A stretch of 64,000 nucleotides of DNA from Flavimaribacter sediminis (GTDB lineage: Bacteria; Pseudomonadota; Alphaproteobacteria; Rhizobiales; Rhizobiaceae): assembly GCF_019492055.1 (NCBI RefSeq), contig NZ_JAICBX010000008.1, positions 1 to 64,000 of the forward strand, read 5' to 3'. The notes below the pieces were generated by a model. It did no database searches, had not been told where the DNA came from, and saw only the letters and a program-made list of their open reading frames with translations. The position numbers and the translations under genes are program-made. Shown piece by piece: positions 1 through 8,426 of this stretch (its first letter is position 1; the number at the start of each line of letters is the position of its first letter).

Positions 1-2083
1 CGCCGCCGGCATCCACCGTGACCTCGATCTTGCCGCTGCTCGTTCCGCCGGAACTGGCTGCATACAGGCCGATGCCGCCGCTGCCCGAGACCGTGACGTC
101 CGCTCCGGTGGTCAGCTTCACATCGCCTGCCGAATCCCCCGTATCGCCGCTGCCGGCACTGCCGGCGCTGTTGATTGCGGCGATCCCGTAGGCGTCCTCG
201 CCGGTCACCTCGACCGTCCCGCCGGTGACCGTGAGGGTAATCCAGTCGGCGTCTCCGCCGTCGCCGTCACTGCTTGAGTCGCCGCCCGCACCGCCCTGGC
301 TCAGCGCATAGACGCCGTGCGAGCCGTCGCCGCTCGTCTGAACGGTGACCGACGAGAACGAGATATCGATGGCGCCTGCGTCACCGCCCGAACCATCGCT
401 GGCCGCTCCCGTTCCGCCGTCGCCGCCGAGGCTCGCCAGATAGATGCCGTAGGCATCTTCGCCGGATGTTGTCGCAGAAATCGTCGTAATGGTGCCGGAT
501 ATGCTGCCACCGGCGCCGCCGGCGCCGCCGTTGCCGTCGCCATGTTCGCCACCCGATCCTCCGTCACCGCCGTCGCCACCCTGGCTGAGCAAGGTGAGCG
601 CGCCCATGGAACCGCCCTCCCCGGTCGTCGTCACGGTCATGACGGAGGTCGAGTCCATCGTGCCCGACACCGGCCCGCCGGCGCCGCCTGCGCCGCCATC
701 GGCGCCTTCGTCAGGAGCTAAAACCCAGTCACCACTGGACGACCCGGTATCGCCGCCGGTTCCGCCAGTGGAGGAGACCAGGATGCCGACGGCATCGTCG
801 GCCGACAGGGAAACGGAGAGTTCGGAGCCCTCCAGCGTCAGTTCGGCGTCACTGCCGTCACCGCCATCGCCGCCATTGCCCCAGCCGGGTTGTACGGCAT
901 AATCAAATGTTTCGTCACTGTTCGTTTTGGATTCGTTTCCTCTGCCACCGTTGCCGCCGGCGCTGGACAGGTCAACGCCATACGCGGCTTCACCGCTGTC
1001 GTCGGAAATGACGATCGCGCCGTCGACTAGCCCGAGTGAAGCAGTCCCCGCATCGCCACCCGTACCCCCGTCGCCATAGCCATTTGAGGGCGTGTTTCCG
1101 ACGTAACCGTTCCAATAGGCCTTTGCCTCGCCACCCGCGCCGCCATCGCCGCCCATGCTCAGCACTTCGATGCCCGTTCCGCTGAAGTCCGAAATGGAAA
1201 TATCGGTATCGGTGACGGTCGTTTCGGCGTCACCGGCAGCACCGCCCGCTCCGCCCGCTCCAGAATAGGCTCTGCACCTGTCTGAATTCTGGCCATCACA
1301 ACGACCTTCACCGCCATCGCCGCCATTGCCGCCTATGCTCAGCACTTCGATGCCGGTGTAAAGGCCGGACAGATCGATTCCGTAGCTGCTGTTCGGATCG
1401 GACAAGTCGCTGATCGTCAGAGTCGCCGTATCGCCGGCGCCGCCGGTTCCTCCGTCGCCTCCATAGACGTCTGAGTCATCAAAACTGTTACCGGTATATT
1501 CGGCTTCACCGCCTGTTCCTCCGGCTCCACCAATTGTCGATATTGCTATGCCGGTCTCGCCTTCGGTCTGACTGACGAAACCACCGGTCATGGTGATTGA
1601 GGCGGCCGATCCCGCACCGCCGTCACCGCCATCGCCGGCCGTTTCGTGGCGCCCGCTTTTGGATTCTCCGCTATAACCTGCACCACCGACTGTCGTCACA
1701 ATGATGCTGGTGTCCGTTGCATCGGTAACGCCCCAGGTGTCGCTGCCGTTGGTTCCATCGAAGGTCACAGTAGCCGGAAAAGAAGACGAACCGTCGTCGC
1801 CGTCATCCGATCCCCCGGCGCCGGCTTCCGTCAGCGAGATCGCCGTCCCGTCCGAACCGCTGACATCGCCGGTCAGATCCTCGACAACGATCTCATCGAC
1901 GGCATCCGCTTCAGTATAGCTGATCGGGCCAAGATCGCTGCCGGTGCACGTCACCTTAGTGCCGCTTGTAGAACACGCAGACGAAGCCGGGCTTGCCGAT
2001 ATTGACAGAATCCCCAGACCCGCAAGAACGGCACATTTTGACGGAAACGCTCGCATCGCAACTGATTTCGACCTGCTGATCAT
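1..2083 (-). CDS. Autotransporter A, glycine-rich passenger (C-terminus beyond left edge)
   Basis: This frame is open from an ATG at 2083 to the left edge, giving about 694 residues of a larger protein. An AGGGGAA Shine-Dalgarno-like sequence lies just upstream of the ATG. The first 36 residues form a signal peptide (basic start, hydrophobic VLAGLGILSIS, ending SPASSA). The rest is a Gly/Ser/Asp/Thr-rich passenger with many GGxGGxGG blocks, closely matching the passenger of the protein encoded just upstream (2116..5970). The visible part stops where that paralogue continues into its beta-barrel linker, so a barrel is expected outside the window. Export by the type V route to the cell surface is inferred from the paralogue. 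It starts 32 bases after the stop of autotransporter B, so co-transcription is likely. Confidence 0.85.
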   Translation of the reverse strand, partial: MISRSKSVAMRAFPSKCAVLAGLGILSISASPASSACSTSGTKVTCTGSDLGPISYTEADAVDEIVVEDLTGDVSGSDGTAISLTEAGAGGSDDGDDGSSSFPATVTFDGTNGSDTWGVTDATDTSIIVTTVGGAGYSGESKSGRHETAGDGGDGGAGSAASITMTGGFVSQTEGETGIAISTIGGAGGTGGEAEYTGNSFDDSDVYGGDGGTGGAGDTATLTISDLSDPNSSYGIDLSGLYTGIEVLSIGGNGGDGGEGRCDGQNSDRCRAYSGAGGAGGAAGDAETTVTDTDISISDFSGTGIEVLSMGGDGGAGGEAKAYWNGYVGNTPSNGYGDGGTGGDAGTASLGLVDGAIVISDDSGEAAYGVDLSSAGGNGGRGNESKTNSDETFDYAVQPGWGNGGDGGDGSDAELTLEGSELSVSLSADDAVGILVSSTGGTGGDTGSSSGDWVLAPDEGADGGAGGAGGPVSGTMDSTSVMTVTTTGEGGSMGALTLLSQGGDGGDGGSGGEHGDGNGGAGGAGGSISGTITTISATTSGEDAYGIYLASLGGDGGTGAASDGSGGDAGAIDISFSSVTVQTSGDGSHGVYALSQGGAGGDSSSDGDGGDADWITLTVTGGTVEVTGEDAYGIAAINSAGSAGSGDTGDSAGDVKLTTGADVTVSGSGGIGLYAASSGGTSSGKIEVTVDAGG

Positions 2084-2115
2084 AACAAGTAGTTTCCCCT
2101 CTGAACTGGTCGTCC

Positions 2116-5100
2116 CTAGAACCGGATTGCGAGCTTTGCGGAGCCACCGTAGCTTGTGATGCTGTCGGAGAACTGACCGAAGCCTTCGGCCGACAGGCTG
2201 AGACGCTCCGTCGCCAGAACCTCCAGCCCCGCCGTCACGTCGAAATAAGTCGTGTCGAACTCGCTGCCGATCGTGAACGGCGCAATGCCCGCCGGGGTGT
2301 CGGCAAACGAGGCCGATGTCGCCGGCGCCGCATCCCCCAGGAACTGCGTCAGCCCGACGGAAACGCTCGGTCGGAACAGAACCCCGTTCGCAGCCGCAAT
2401 CTCGCCCCCGATCTCGATCGAAGGCTGGATGCTGTAATACGTCTGCGCATTGTCGTTGATCGTCAGGCTTGCCCCGCCTGCTCCCGTCTCCGTGAACCCG
2501 TTCATGTTGACATGGTCGAAACCGATGTCGACCCGCGGCTTCAGGTACCAGTCGCCGCGCACGAAGGCGTGCGACGCGCTGAGCTGGCCGGAGAACGTCC
2601 ACAGCGTCTCGTTGCCTTGGGCAAAGTCGGAGGAATAGAGATACCGGGTGATATCGAAGTCGCCATAGCCGCCCGTCAGCGAGGCCGACAGGAGCGTGTT
2701 GCCCATCGTGTGCTTGGCCACGACACCGCCCTGGTAGAAGTTACCGTCGCTGTCGGCGATATCGTCCACCGAGAGTGACTGCGTTCCGATGCTGAAGCCG
2801 GTTCCAAGGAACCAGTTGTCCTGAAGGGCGAACTGGCCGCCGCCCTCGAACTGCCAGGCGGTCTGTGTGAACGGCCGGTTGGCCGAACTCGACGACCGCT
2901 CCATACCAGAGCCGCCGGCCCGCATCCAGGCGCACTGGTCTTCGTCGATGAATCGATAGACCCCGTCACGCACGCTGCAGCTCAGCAGCGCGTCGGAGAA
3001 GCGCTGCGCCGAGAACAGCGAGGTGAGCTGGATGTCGGAGGCGATCTGCGAGGCAAACGTATCGAGCGCCGCGATATATTCGTCCTCATCGACGATGTTG
3101 AGCAGGGTCGTCAGCTCCTTGCCGAGCCCGCCGTTCTCCAGGACATTCTGAAGGTGGCCCGCAACCGCCGACTGGTTGCGGCTCGCCGACCCCAGAAGGT
3201 CGCTGTCGTCCATGCTCACGTCCCACTCGAGCGCGACATAGAAGGAACTGCTGGTGTCAAGCGAATAGTCCGCCGTCGCCGTGTCGCCGATCGTGAGGCC
3301 GGAGCTGTCCATGCTGCCGGCCTCGGACAAGGCGATATCGGCGCTGCCGCTGGCCGAGGGCGCCGTGATGACGTTGACGCTGACCGTGCCAGCCATCGTC
3401 GCACCCGCCGTCTCGAACACCAGTTCATCCACGGAACTGCCGTCGACATCCACCAGATAAGTCCCGTCGCTGCCCTGCGTGAAGACGCCGGTGATCGTAC
3501 TTGTCATCACCGACCCGGACCCACCCGGCGAGATGGTGCCGTCATTGGTCAGCGTGCCGCTCGAGCCGATATCGAAGGCCGAGCCAAGGTTCAGCGTAGC
3601 GCCGCTGTTGTTGGTGAAGGAGTTCGTATAGTCGGTGTCGAAGTCGACCGCGCCGCTGAAGGTGCCGTTATTGGTGACGGCGAGATCGCCGCCCGAGGTC
3701 ATCAGTGCATAGATCGATGTGCTGGTGAGATCATCGGTGGTGATCGTGCCGTCATTGGTCAGCGTGTTGCCGTTGCCGTTGACGATGCTGACAGCCGCTG
3801 AGGCGTCGTCGGAAGCCGTAATGACTCCACCCGTATCGACGGTGACCTCGATTTGCCCGCTGGTCGTGCCGCCGGAACTGGCTGCATACAGGCCGATGCC
3901 GCCGCTGCCCGAGACCGTGACGTCCGCTCCGGTGGTCAGCTTCACATAGCCCGCCGAATCCCCCGTATCGCCGCTGCCGGCACTGCCGGCGCTGCTGATT
4001 GCGGCGATCCCGTAGGCGTCCTCCCCGGTGACCTCGACTGTCCCGCCGGTGACCGTGAGGGAAATCCAGTCGGCGTCTCCGCCGTCGCCGTCACTGCTTG
4101 AGTCCCCGCCCGCACCGCCTTGGCTCAGCGCATAGACGCCGTGCGAACCGTCGCCGCTCGCCTGGACGGTGACCGAGGAAAACGAGACATCGATGGCGCC
4201 TGCGTCACCGCCTGAACCATCACCGGCCTTGCCGGTCCCGCCATCGCCGCCCACGCTCGCCAGATAGATGCCGTAGGCATCGTCGCCCGAGGTCGTCGCA
4301 GAAACCGTCGTCATGGTGCCGGATATGCTGCCACCGGCGCCGCCGGCGCCGCCGTTGCCGTCGCCATGTTCGCCACCCGATCCTCCGTCACCGCCGTCGC
4401 CACCCTGGCTGAGCAAGGTGAGCGCACCCATGGAACCGCCCTCCCCGGTCGTCGTCACGGTCATGACGGAGCTCGAATCCATTGTGCCGGACACCGACCC
4501 GCCATCACCCCCCGCGCCGCCATTGCCGCCTTCGTCCGGATCGTTGGCCCAATCAGTAACATCGCTCGTCGTGGTTCCAACGTCACCACCGCTGTCGCCA
4601 ACCGAAGACACCAGTATGCCGACGGCATCATCGGCTGACATCGATAACGAGATTTCGGAACCCGTGAGGGTCAGGCTGCTCTCGCCGCCATTCCCGCCGT
4701 CGCCGCCGCTTCCCCAGCCGGGATGATCACCGACTGCATCACTCCCTGCGCCGCCAGTATAGGAATCGTTGCCATCACCGCCGGCGCCGCCCGTACTGGA
4801 TACGACAACGCCATAAATCGCCTCACCGTCGGTGTCGGTCCCAATGATCGCACTGTCTGTGACTGTAAATGCAGCTGTCCCCGCATCACCACCATCACCG
4901 CCATCGCCGTACCCGTTGGAGGGCTTGTTCTCGACCTTGTTCGATGCATAGATGGCCTTCGCCAGCCCGCCCTGGCCACCGTTGCCGCCGGTGCTCAGGA
5001 TTTCGATCCCGGTGTCCGAGAAATCCGAAATCGAAACCTCGGTGTCGGTTATAGTCGCCTTGGCGTCCCCACTTGCACCACCCGCGCCCCCTACCCCGGA

Positions 5101-5970
5101 ATAGGACTTGCACGTCGAATCGCCGGCATCACAACGGGCTTCCCCACCCTGGCCACCTTGACCGCCGGTACTGGCCAGGCTGATCCCGATATCAACCCCT
5201 GAGAGATCGATGCCGTAGCTGCTGTCCGGATTGGTCAAATCGCCGATCGTCAGCGTTGCCGTATCCGCGGCGCCGCCCGCGCCACCTGTACCCCCATAGA
5301 GATCGGAATCATCGAAGCTGTCGCCGGTGTAACTGCCTTCGCCGCCTTTTCCTCCAGCCCCACCGGTGTTCGATACATCGATACCGGTTCCGCCCTCGGT
5401 CTGGCTGACGAAACCGCCGCTCATCGTCAGGGATACGGCCGAACCCGAGCCGCCGTCGCCGCCGTCGCCGCCGGTCTCGTGACGGCCGCTCTTGTTTTCT
5501 CCCTCATGCCCCTCCCCGCCCGTCGTCGTCACGATGATGCTGCTGTCCGTCGCATCGGTGACGCCGTATGTATCGCTGCCGTTGGTTCCATCGAAGGTCA
5601 CAGTAGCCGGAAAAGAAGACGAACCGTCATCGCCGTCATCCGATCCATCGGTGCCTGTTTCGGTAAGCGAGATCGCCGTCCCGTCCGACCCACTGACATC
5701 GTCGGTCAGATCCTCCAGGATGATCTCGTCGACGGCATCCGCTTCCGTATAGCTGATTGGACCAAGCCCGCTGCCGGTGCAAGTCGTGATCGTTCCGTCG
5801 ATGGTGCAGGCGGCTGAGGCAGGTACTGGTTTGAAACAAACAGCAATTAAACTGACTAAAAATATGCCACTGATCAGCGAAACTATTGAAATCTTGTTCT
5901 TTAGAAAATGCCAATCACAGCATTCAAACTTCTGGTAAAATCTACTGTTTAGTAGTCGCGGCGCCGTCAT
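2116..5970 (-). CDS. Autotransporter B with glycine-rich passenger and C-terminal beta-barrel
   Basis: This 1284-residue protein has a long signal region (residues about 1-53, hydrophobic ISIVSLISGIFLVSLIAV, ending PASA). Next comes a very Gly/Ser/Asp/Thr-rich passenger (about 55-900) with GGxGGxGG blocks and repeated VSSTGGxGG and YGIxxxSxGG units, suggesting a beta-helix. The C-terminal 280 residues have alternating hydrophobic/polar strands and end in a terminal Phe (KLAIRF), as in autotransporter barrels. Two cysteines lie just before the barrel (LLSCS, EDQCAW). The family inserts the barrel in the outer membrane and exposes the passenger; its ligand is unknown. The gene leads a probable two-gene operon with autotransporter A. 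Parts of the two passengers are nearly identical in DNA sequence. Confidence 0.92.
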   Translation of the reverse strand: MTAPRLLNSRFYQKFECCDWHFLKNKISIVSLISGIFLVSLIAVCFKPVPASAACTIDGTITTCTGSGLGPISYTEADAVDEIILEDLTDDVSGSDGTAISLTETGTDGSDDGDDGSSSFPATVTFDGTNGSDTYGVTDATDSSIIVTTTGGEGHEGENKSGRHETGGDGGDGGSGSAVSLTMSGGFVSQTEGGTGIDVSNTGGAGGKGGEGSYTGDSFDDSDLYGGTGGAGGAADTATLTIGDLTNPDSSYGIDLSGVDIGISLASTGGQGGQGGEARCDAGDSTCKSYSGVGGAGGASGDAKATITDTEVSISDFSDTGIEILSTGGNGGQGGLAKAIYASNKVENKPSNGYGDGGDGGDAGTAAFTVTDSAIIGTDTDGEAIYGVVVSSTGGAGGDGNDSYTGGAGSDAVGDHPGWGSGGDGGNGGESSLTLTGSEISLSMSADDAVGILVSSVGDSGGDVGTTTSDVTDWANDPDEGGNGGAGGDGGSVSGTMDSSSVMTVTTTGEGGSMGALTLLSQGGDGGDGGSGGEHGDGNGGAGGAGGSISGTMTTVSATTSGDDAYGIYLASVGGDGGTGKAGDGSGGDAGAIDVSFSSVTVQASGDGSHGVYALSQGGAGGDSSSDGDGGDADWISLTVTGGTVEVTGEDAYGIAAISSAGSAGSGDTGDSAGYVKLTTGADVTVSGSGGIGLYAASSGGTTSGQIEVTVDTGGVITASDDASAAVSIVNGNGNTLTNDGTITTDDLTSTSIYALMTSGGDLAVTNNGTFSGAVDFDTDYTNSFTNNSGATLNLGSAFDIGSSGTLTNDGTISPGGSGSVMTSTITGVFTQGSDGTYLVDVDGSSVDELVFETAGATMAGTVSVNVITAPSASGSADIALSEAGSMDSSGLTIGDTATADYSLDTSSSFYVALEWDVSMDDSDLLGSASRNQSAVAGHLQNVLENGGLGKELTTLLNIVDEDEYIAALDTFASQIASDIQLTSLFSAQRFSDALLSCSVRDGVYRFIDEDQCAWMRAGGSGMERSSSSANRPFTQTAWQFEGGGQFALQDNWFLGTGFSIGTQSLSVDDIADSDGNFYQGGVVAKHTMGNTLLSASLTGGYGDFDITRYLYSSDFAQGNETLWTFSGQLSASHAFVRGDWYLKPRVDIGFDHVNMNGFTETGAGGASLTINDNAQTYYSIQPSIEIGGEIAAANGVLFRPSVSVGLTQFLGDAAPATSASFADTPAGIAPFTIGSEFDTTYFDVTAGLEVLATERLSLSAEGFGQFSDSITSYGGSAKLAIRF

Positions 5971-6034
5971 ACCGAGTTACCTTTGTAACAGCCAAACAAA
6001 CTACTGGTCATCATTGCTAACAGCTGAATGCTAG

Positions 6035-6052
6035 TCCATGGACTCTGCTATC
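6035..6052 (+). promoter_or_regulatory. Candidate operator, motif TCCATGGA-N5-CTATC (copy 1)
   Basis: The palindromic core AGTCCATGGACT is followed after five bases by CTATC. The site lies 65-82 bases upstream of the start of autotransporter B. The same bipartite motif, with the same spacing and orientation, occurs at 7377 and 16497. The nearby AraC-type protein is the obvious candidate binder, but that is inference. Confidence 0.5.
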
Positions 6053-6079
6053 TTTAAGCTTGGAGTAACGTATCGAGAC

Positions 6080-6105
6080 GTCCGGCAGAACGTCGTCTGC
6101 CGGAC
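6080..6105 (-). terminator. Perfect 10-bp inverted repeat between the AraC gene and autotransporter B
   Basis: GTCCGGCAGA and TCTGCCGGAC flank a six-base loop with no mismatch. It lies about 85 bases past the stop of the minus-strand AraC gene and upstream of autotransporter B. There is no T-run on the minus strand after the stem, so it may be a Rho-assisted terminator or a regulatory hairpin and not a classical intrinsic terminator. Confidence 0.4.
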
Positions 6106-6188
6106 TAAAGATTTTGATGCTGAACGAATTCTGGTTGTCGGCCCAATGATATCAGGAAACCAGTAACTCTCTGATTATAAACGTCAAC

Positions 6189-7247
6189 TCATCTGGAAAA
6201 TATAGAGTGCGATTGCGGTTTTCTGTTATACAACCAGTCTTCAATACTTGTATTCGCAAATTTTCGTCCATCTGAGCCGTTTGCCTCACGCGACTGGTTC
6301 AGCTTCTGCACAGACGAGGGTGGAATACCGAAGTATTTGCTGAACGATCGACTAAAGTACGCAGGATCATCGTATCCCGCGGCATTTGCGATCTCGTGAA
6401 TTTTTCGTTTGCGGGACGAAGGCGATGCAAGTTGAGAATAGGCGCGGTCCAGTCGACGGTTCACGATATAGTGGTTTACGCCCCCGGTTTCCGAAAAATG
6501 CCGATAAACTGTCGGTAAGGACATACCGAACTCCTTACTCAGCCTCTCAGGGCCGAGATCAGGATCCGACAGATGCTTGTCCAGATAAGCCTTCATCGCA
6601 TGTACACGCGCTTCGAAGGTGTTGGGCGTTTCTGGATTCCCAAGGGGCGACAAACAAAGTGCACTTTGCAGCAAACTGCAGAAGCCGTCGCTGACAGCAG
6701 AAGCGTCCTCTTTCTGAAGGTTCGGCGCCAAGTCCAGCACCGTATAGAGAGCCTGCTTCAGCATACATCCAATCGGTGACGCGGACGGAAACATGAAGTA
6801 GGACGGATGACGACTGGGATCATAACCAACGGCTTCATGAGGAATGACCGCCCCCGCGACCGAGGAATCAGTGATTATGGAACGAAATTCTCGAGTATAA
6901 TCAAATATATGCACTTCGCCGGGCATGATCACAAAACTACGATCATCGGAAATACCCCGGCTCTCTCCGCCTTTGTAGACTTTCAGCCAAAGATAGTCGC
7001 CTGCATTTTTCACATGGCTGCTTTGGCGGCTGAACGACTGGCTGGAGAGAGTGACTTCAGTAAAAATCAGCGATGCCACGAGATAGGACCGTACTCTCTC
7101 GTGTACGCCACGCTCGTCATCGTTCGGATTAACGTCATAGATGCCGCGAACGGATTCGCGCCATGCATCGAATATATGCCGTTCACCAACAATAGACGTG
7201 TCCAATGCAATTGACGGAATGAGATCGAGATGTTTCGTGTCGTCCAA
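6189..7247 (-). CDS. AraC-family transcriptional regulator
   Basis: This protein of about 352 residues has an N-terminal AraC ligand-binding-like domain (about 1-190; a segment around SQSFSR, then GEVHIFDYTREF) and a C-terminal two-helix-turn-helix AraC domain (about 220-325). The latter includes LSKEFGMSLPTVYRHF and the second-helix signature IHEIANAAGYDDPAYFSRSFSKYFGIPPS. The frame extends to a GTG at 7286. I prefer the TTG at 7247 because AAGGAAGG lies five bases before it and because the N-terminus then matches the truncated paralogue at 7788. The protein probably regulates the neighbouring surface-protein genes, since a shared motif lies upstream of this gene, autotransporter B and the VCBS gene. 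The ligand is unknown. Confidence 0.9.
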   Translation of the reverse strand: MDDTKHLDLIPSIALDTSIVGERHIFDAWRESVRGIYDVNPNDDERGVHERVRSYLVASLIFTEVTLSSQSFSRQSSHVKNAGDYLWLKVYKGGESRGISDDRSFVIMPGEVHIFDYTREFRSIITDSSVAGAVIPHEAVGYDPSRHPSYFMFPSASPIGCMLKQALYTVLDLAPNLQKEDASAVSDGFCSLLQSALCLSPLGNPETPNTFEARVHAMKAYLDKHLSDPDLGPERLSKEFGMSLPTVYRHFSETGGVNHYIVNRRLDRAYSQLASPSSRKRKIHEIANAAGYDDPAYFSRSFSKYFGIPPSSVQKLNQSREANGSDGRKFANTSIEDWLYNRKPQSHSIFSR

Positions 7248-7787
7248 AATGACCTTCCTTGTTGTCTCGCACACACCAGAAACCACACTATCGCTTAAAT
7301 GGCCTCCTCATACCCATTAACCTTGTTGTAAAAGCCAATTTTTTCAATTCGATAATGGTTATCGATACAAGAATAGTCCATGGAGAGAACTATCACCAAA
7401 CATTGGAAAATCATATCAATACCTGGCACGGCGGACCTTTGAGGCATATTGTCGAAAAGGGCGCCAGCTACATGTTATCGCAACAGTTCGAAGAATTTTG
7501 GCCCAGTGTTTCCTATTGAAACTATACATGAAAACGACATCATTCCTTCAATGTCGCTGACTGGAAATCGGAGTCAGCATCAGACGTATGGTTTTGCGCT
7601 GCCGGTTTTTATGGACGTCCCTGTGCGCCGTTTACAGATTGCCTCACCAGGCAATCATGGCAAGACGTTCGCAAGCAACCATCCATTACGCTTCGTAAAA
7701 GTACATAATACGAGAATAAAAACAAAATTTTAATGTATAAGTTAATTTTGCTATTCTGCTGCAATTGGAGGAATACTTGGCCCGCTT
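7248..7787. other. Intergenic region between the two AraC-type genes
   Basis: About 540 comparatively AT-rich bases contain the second copy of the TCCATGGA-N5-CTATC motif (7377-7394) and presumably the promoters for both flanking genes. Short open frames here (for example 7449-7733 on the plus strand) have no recognisable family and no good ribosome-binding site. I see no convincing gene. Confidence 0.5.
7377..7394 (+). promoter_or_regulatory. Candidate operator, motif TCCATGGA-N5-CTATC (copy 2)
   Basis: AGTCCATGGA is followed by GAGAA and CTATC, about 130 bases upstream of the preferred AraC start at 7247. This would fit autoregulation. The core and spacing match the copies at 6035 and 16497. 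Confidence 0.5.
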
Positions 7788-8426
7788 ATGAGGGTTCTTG
7801 ATGCTATACCATCAATTGTACTCGACAAATCCGTTGGCGCTGAGAAAGATTTGTTCGACGCTTGGCGGGAAATCGTTCGCGATTGCTATGATGTCAACCC
7901 GAACCAGGATGTTATCGCTCCATCGGAAAAACTCAAAGAATGGTTAGTCGATTCTCTCATCTTTTCAGATGTTTGTATCTCAAGCCAGTCATTCAGCCGC
8001 CATCATGATCATCACAAGACAGCAAGCGACTATCTTTCACTTCAAATCTACACAAAGGGAGAACGCCGCGGTATTGTAAACGAAGAATCTTCCAGTATGA
8101 AACCCGGCGAAGCACACATATTTGACTTCTCGCGCGAGTTTCACTCGTTTTCCGGGAATTCGGATGTAGTCGGGGTCGTAATCCCGCACGATGCCATAGG
8201 ATACGATCCGGGCCGGCATCCAGCCTACTTTCGTGCCTACGAGTGGATCTCCAGCAAATTGTTTGTCACATATCGCGTTTGGCTACCCCGTTTCCGGGGC
8301 GCGCGGTTCGAGTCCAAAAAAATTAGCCTGAGCTCGGAAGATAAGGTGGTTGGGGCTCAGAATGCTGCCACTATCCTGGCGTTGAAGCCGTTGGCAATCG
8401 CCCCGTCGCCATACTGGCCCTCATAA
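7788..8426 (+). pseudogene. Truncated AraC-family regulator lacking the DNA-binding domain
   Basis: The frame encodes 212 residues. Residues 1 to about 148 align well with the ligand-binding domain of the AraC protein at 6189..7247: IPSIVLD near the start, FDAWREIVRDCYDVNPN, SQSFSRHH, GEAHIFDFSREF, and YDPGRHPAYF at the end. After about position 8231 the similarity stops and about 64 unrelated residues follow, running into the convergent autotransporter gene. The whole AraC helix-turn-helix region is missing. The sequence up to the break is clean, with no internal stops and a GGAGGA 14 bases before the ATG. The simplest reading is a deletion remnant of a duplicated regulator. A decoy ligand-binding protein is possible but unproven. 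Confidence 0.75.

Noticed and set aside
489-902. Proline-rich open frame on the plus strand (and its twin at 4313-4726).
   Set aside because: It is the antisense shadow of the glycine-rich autotransporter passengers; GGC/GCC repeats read as proline-rich on the other strand.
8285-8320. A tRNA T-arm-like string (GGTTCGAGTCC) after a small hairpin, suggesting a tRNA fragment or attachment site.
   Set aside because: The T-stem pairs over only two bases, there is no acceptor stem or CCA end, and no integrase is nearby.
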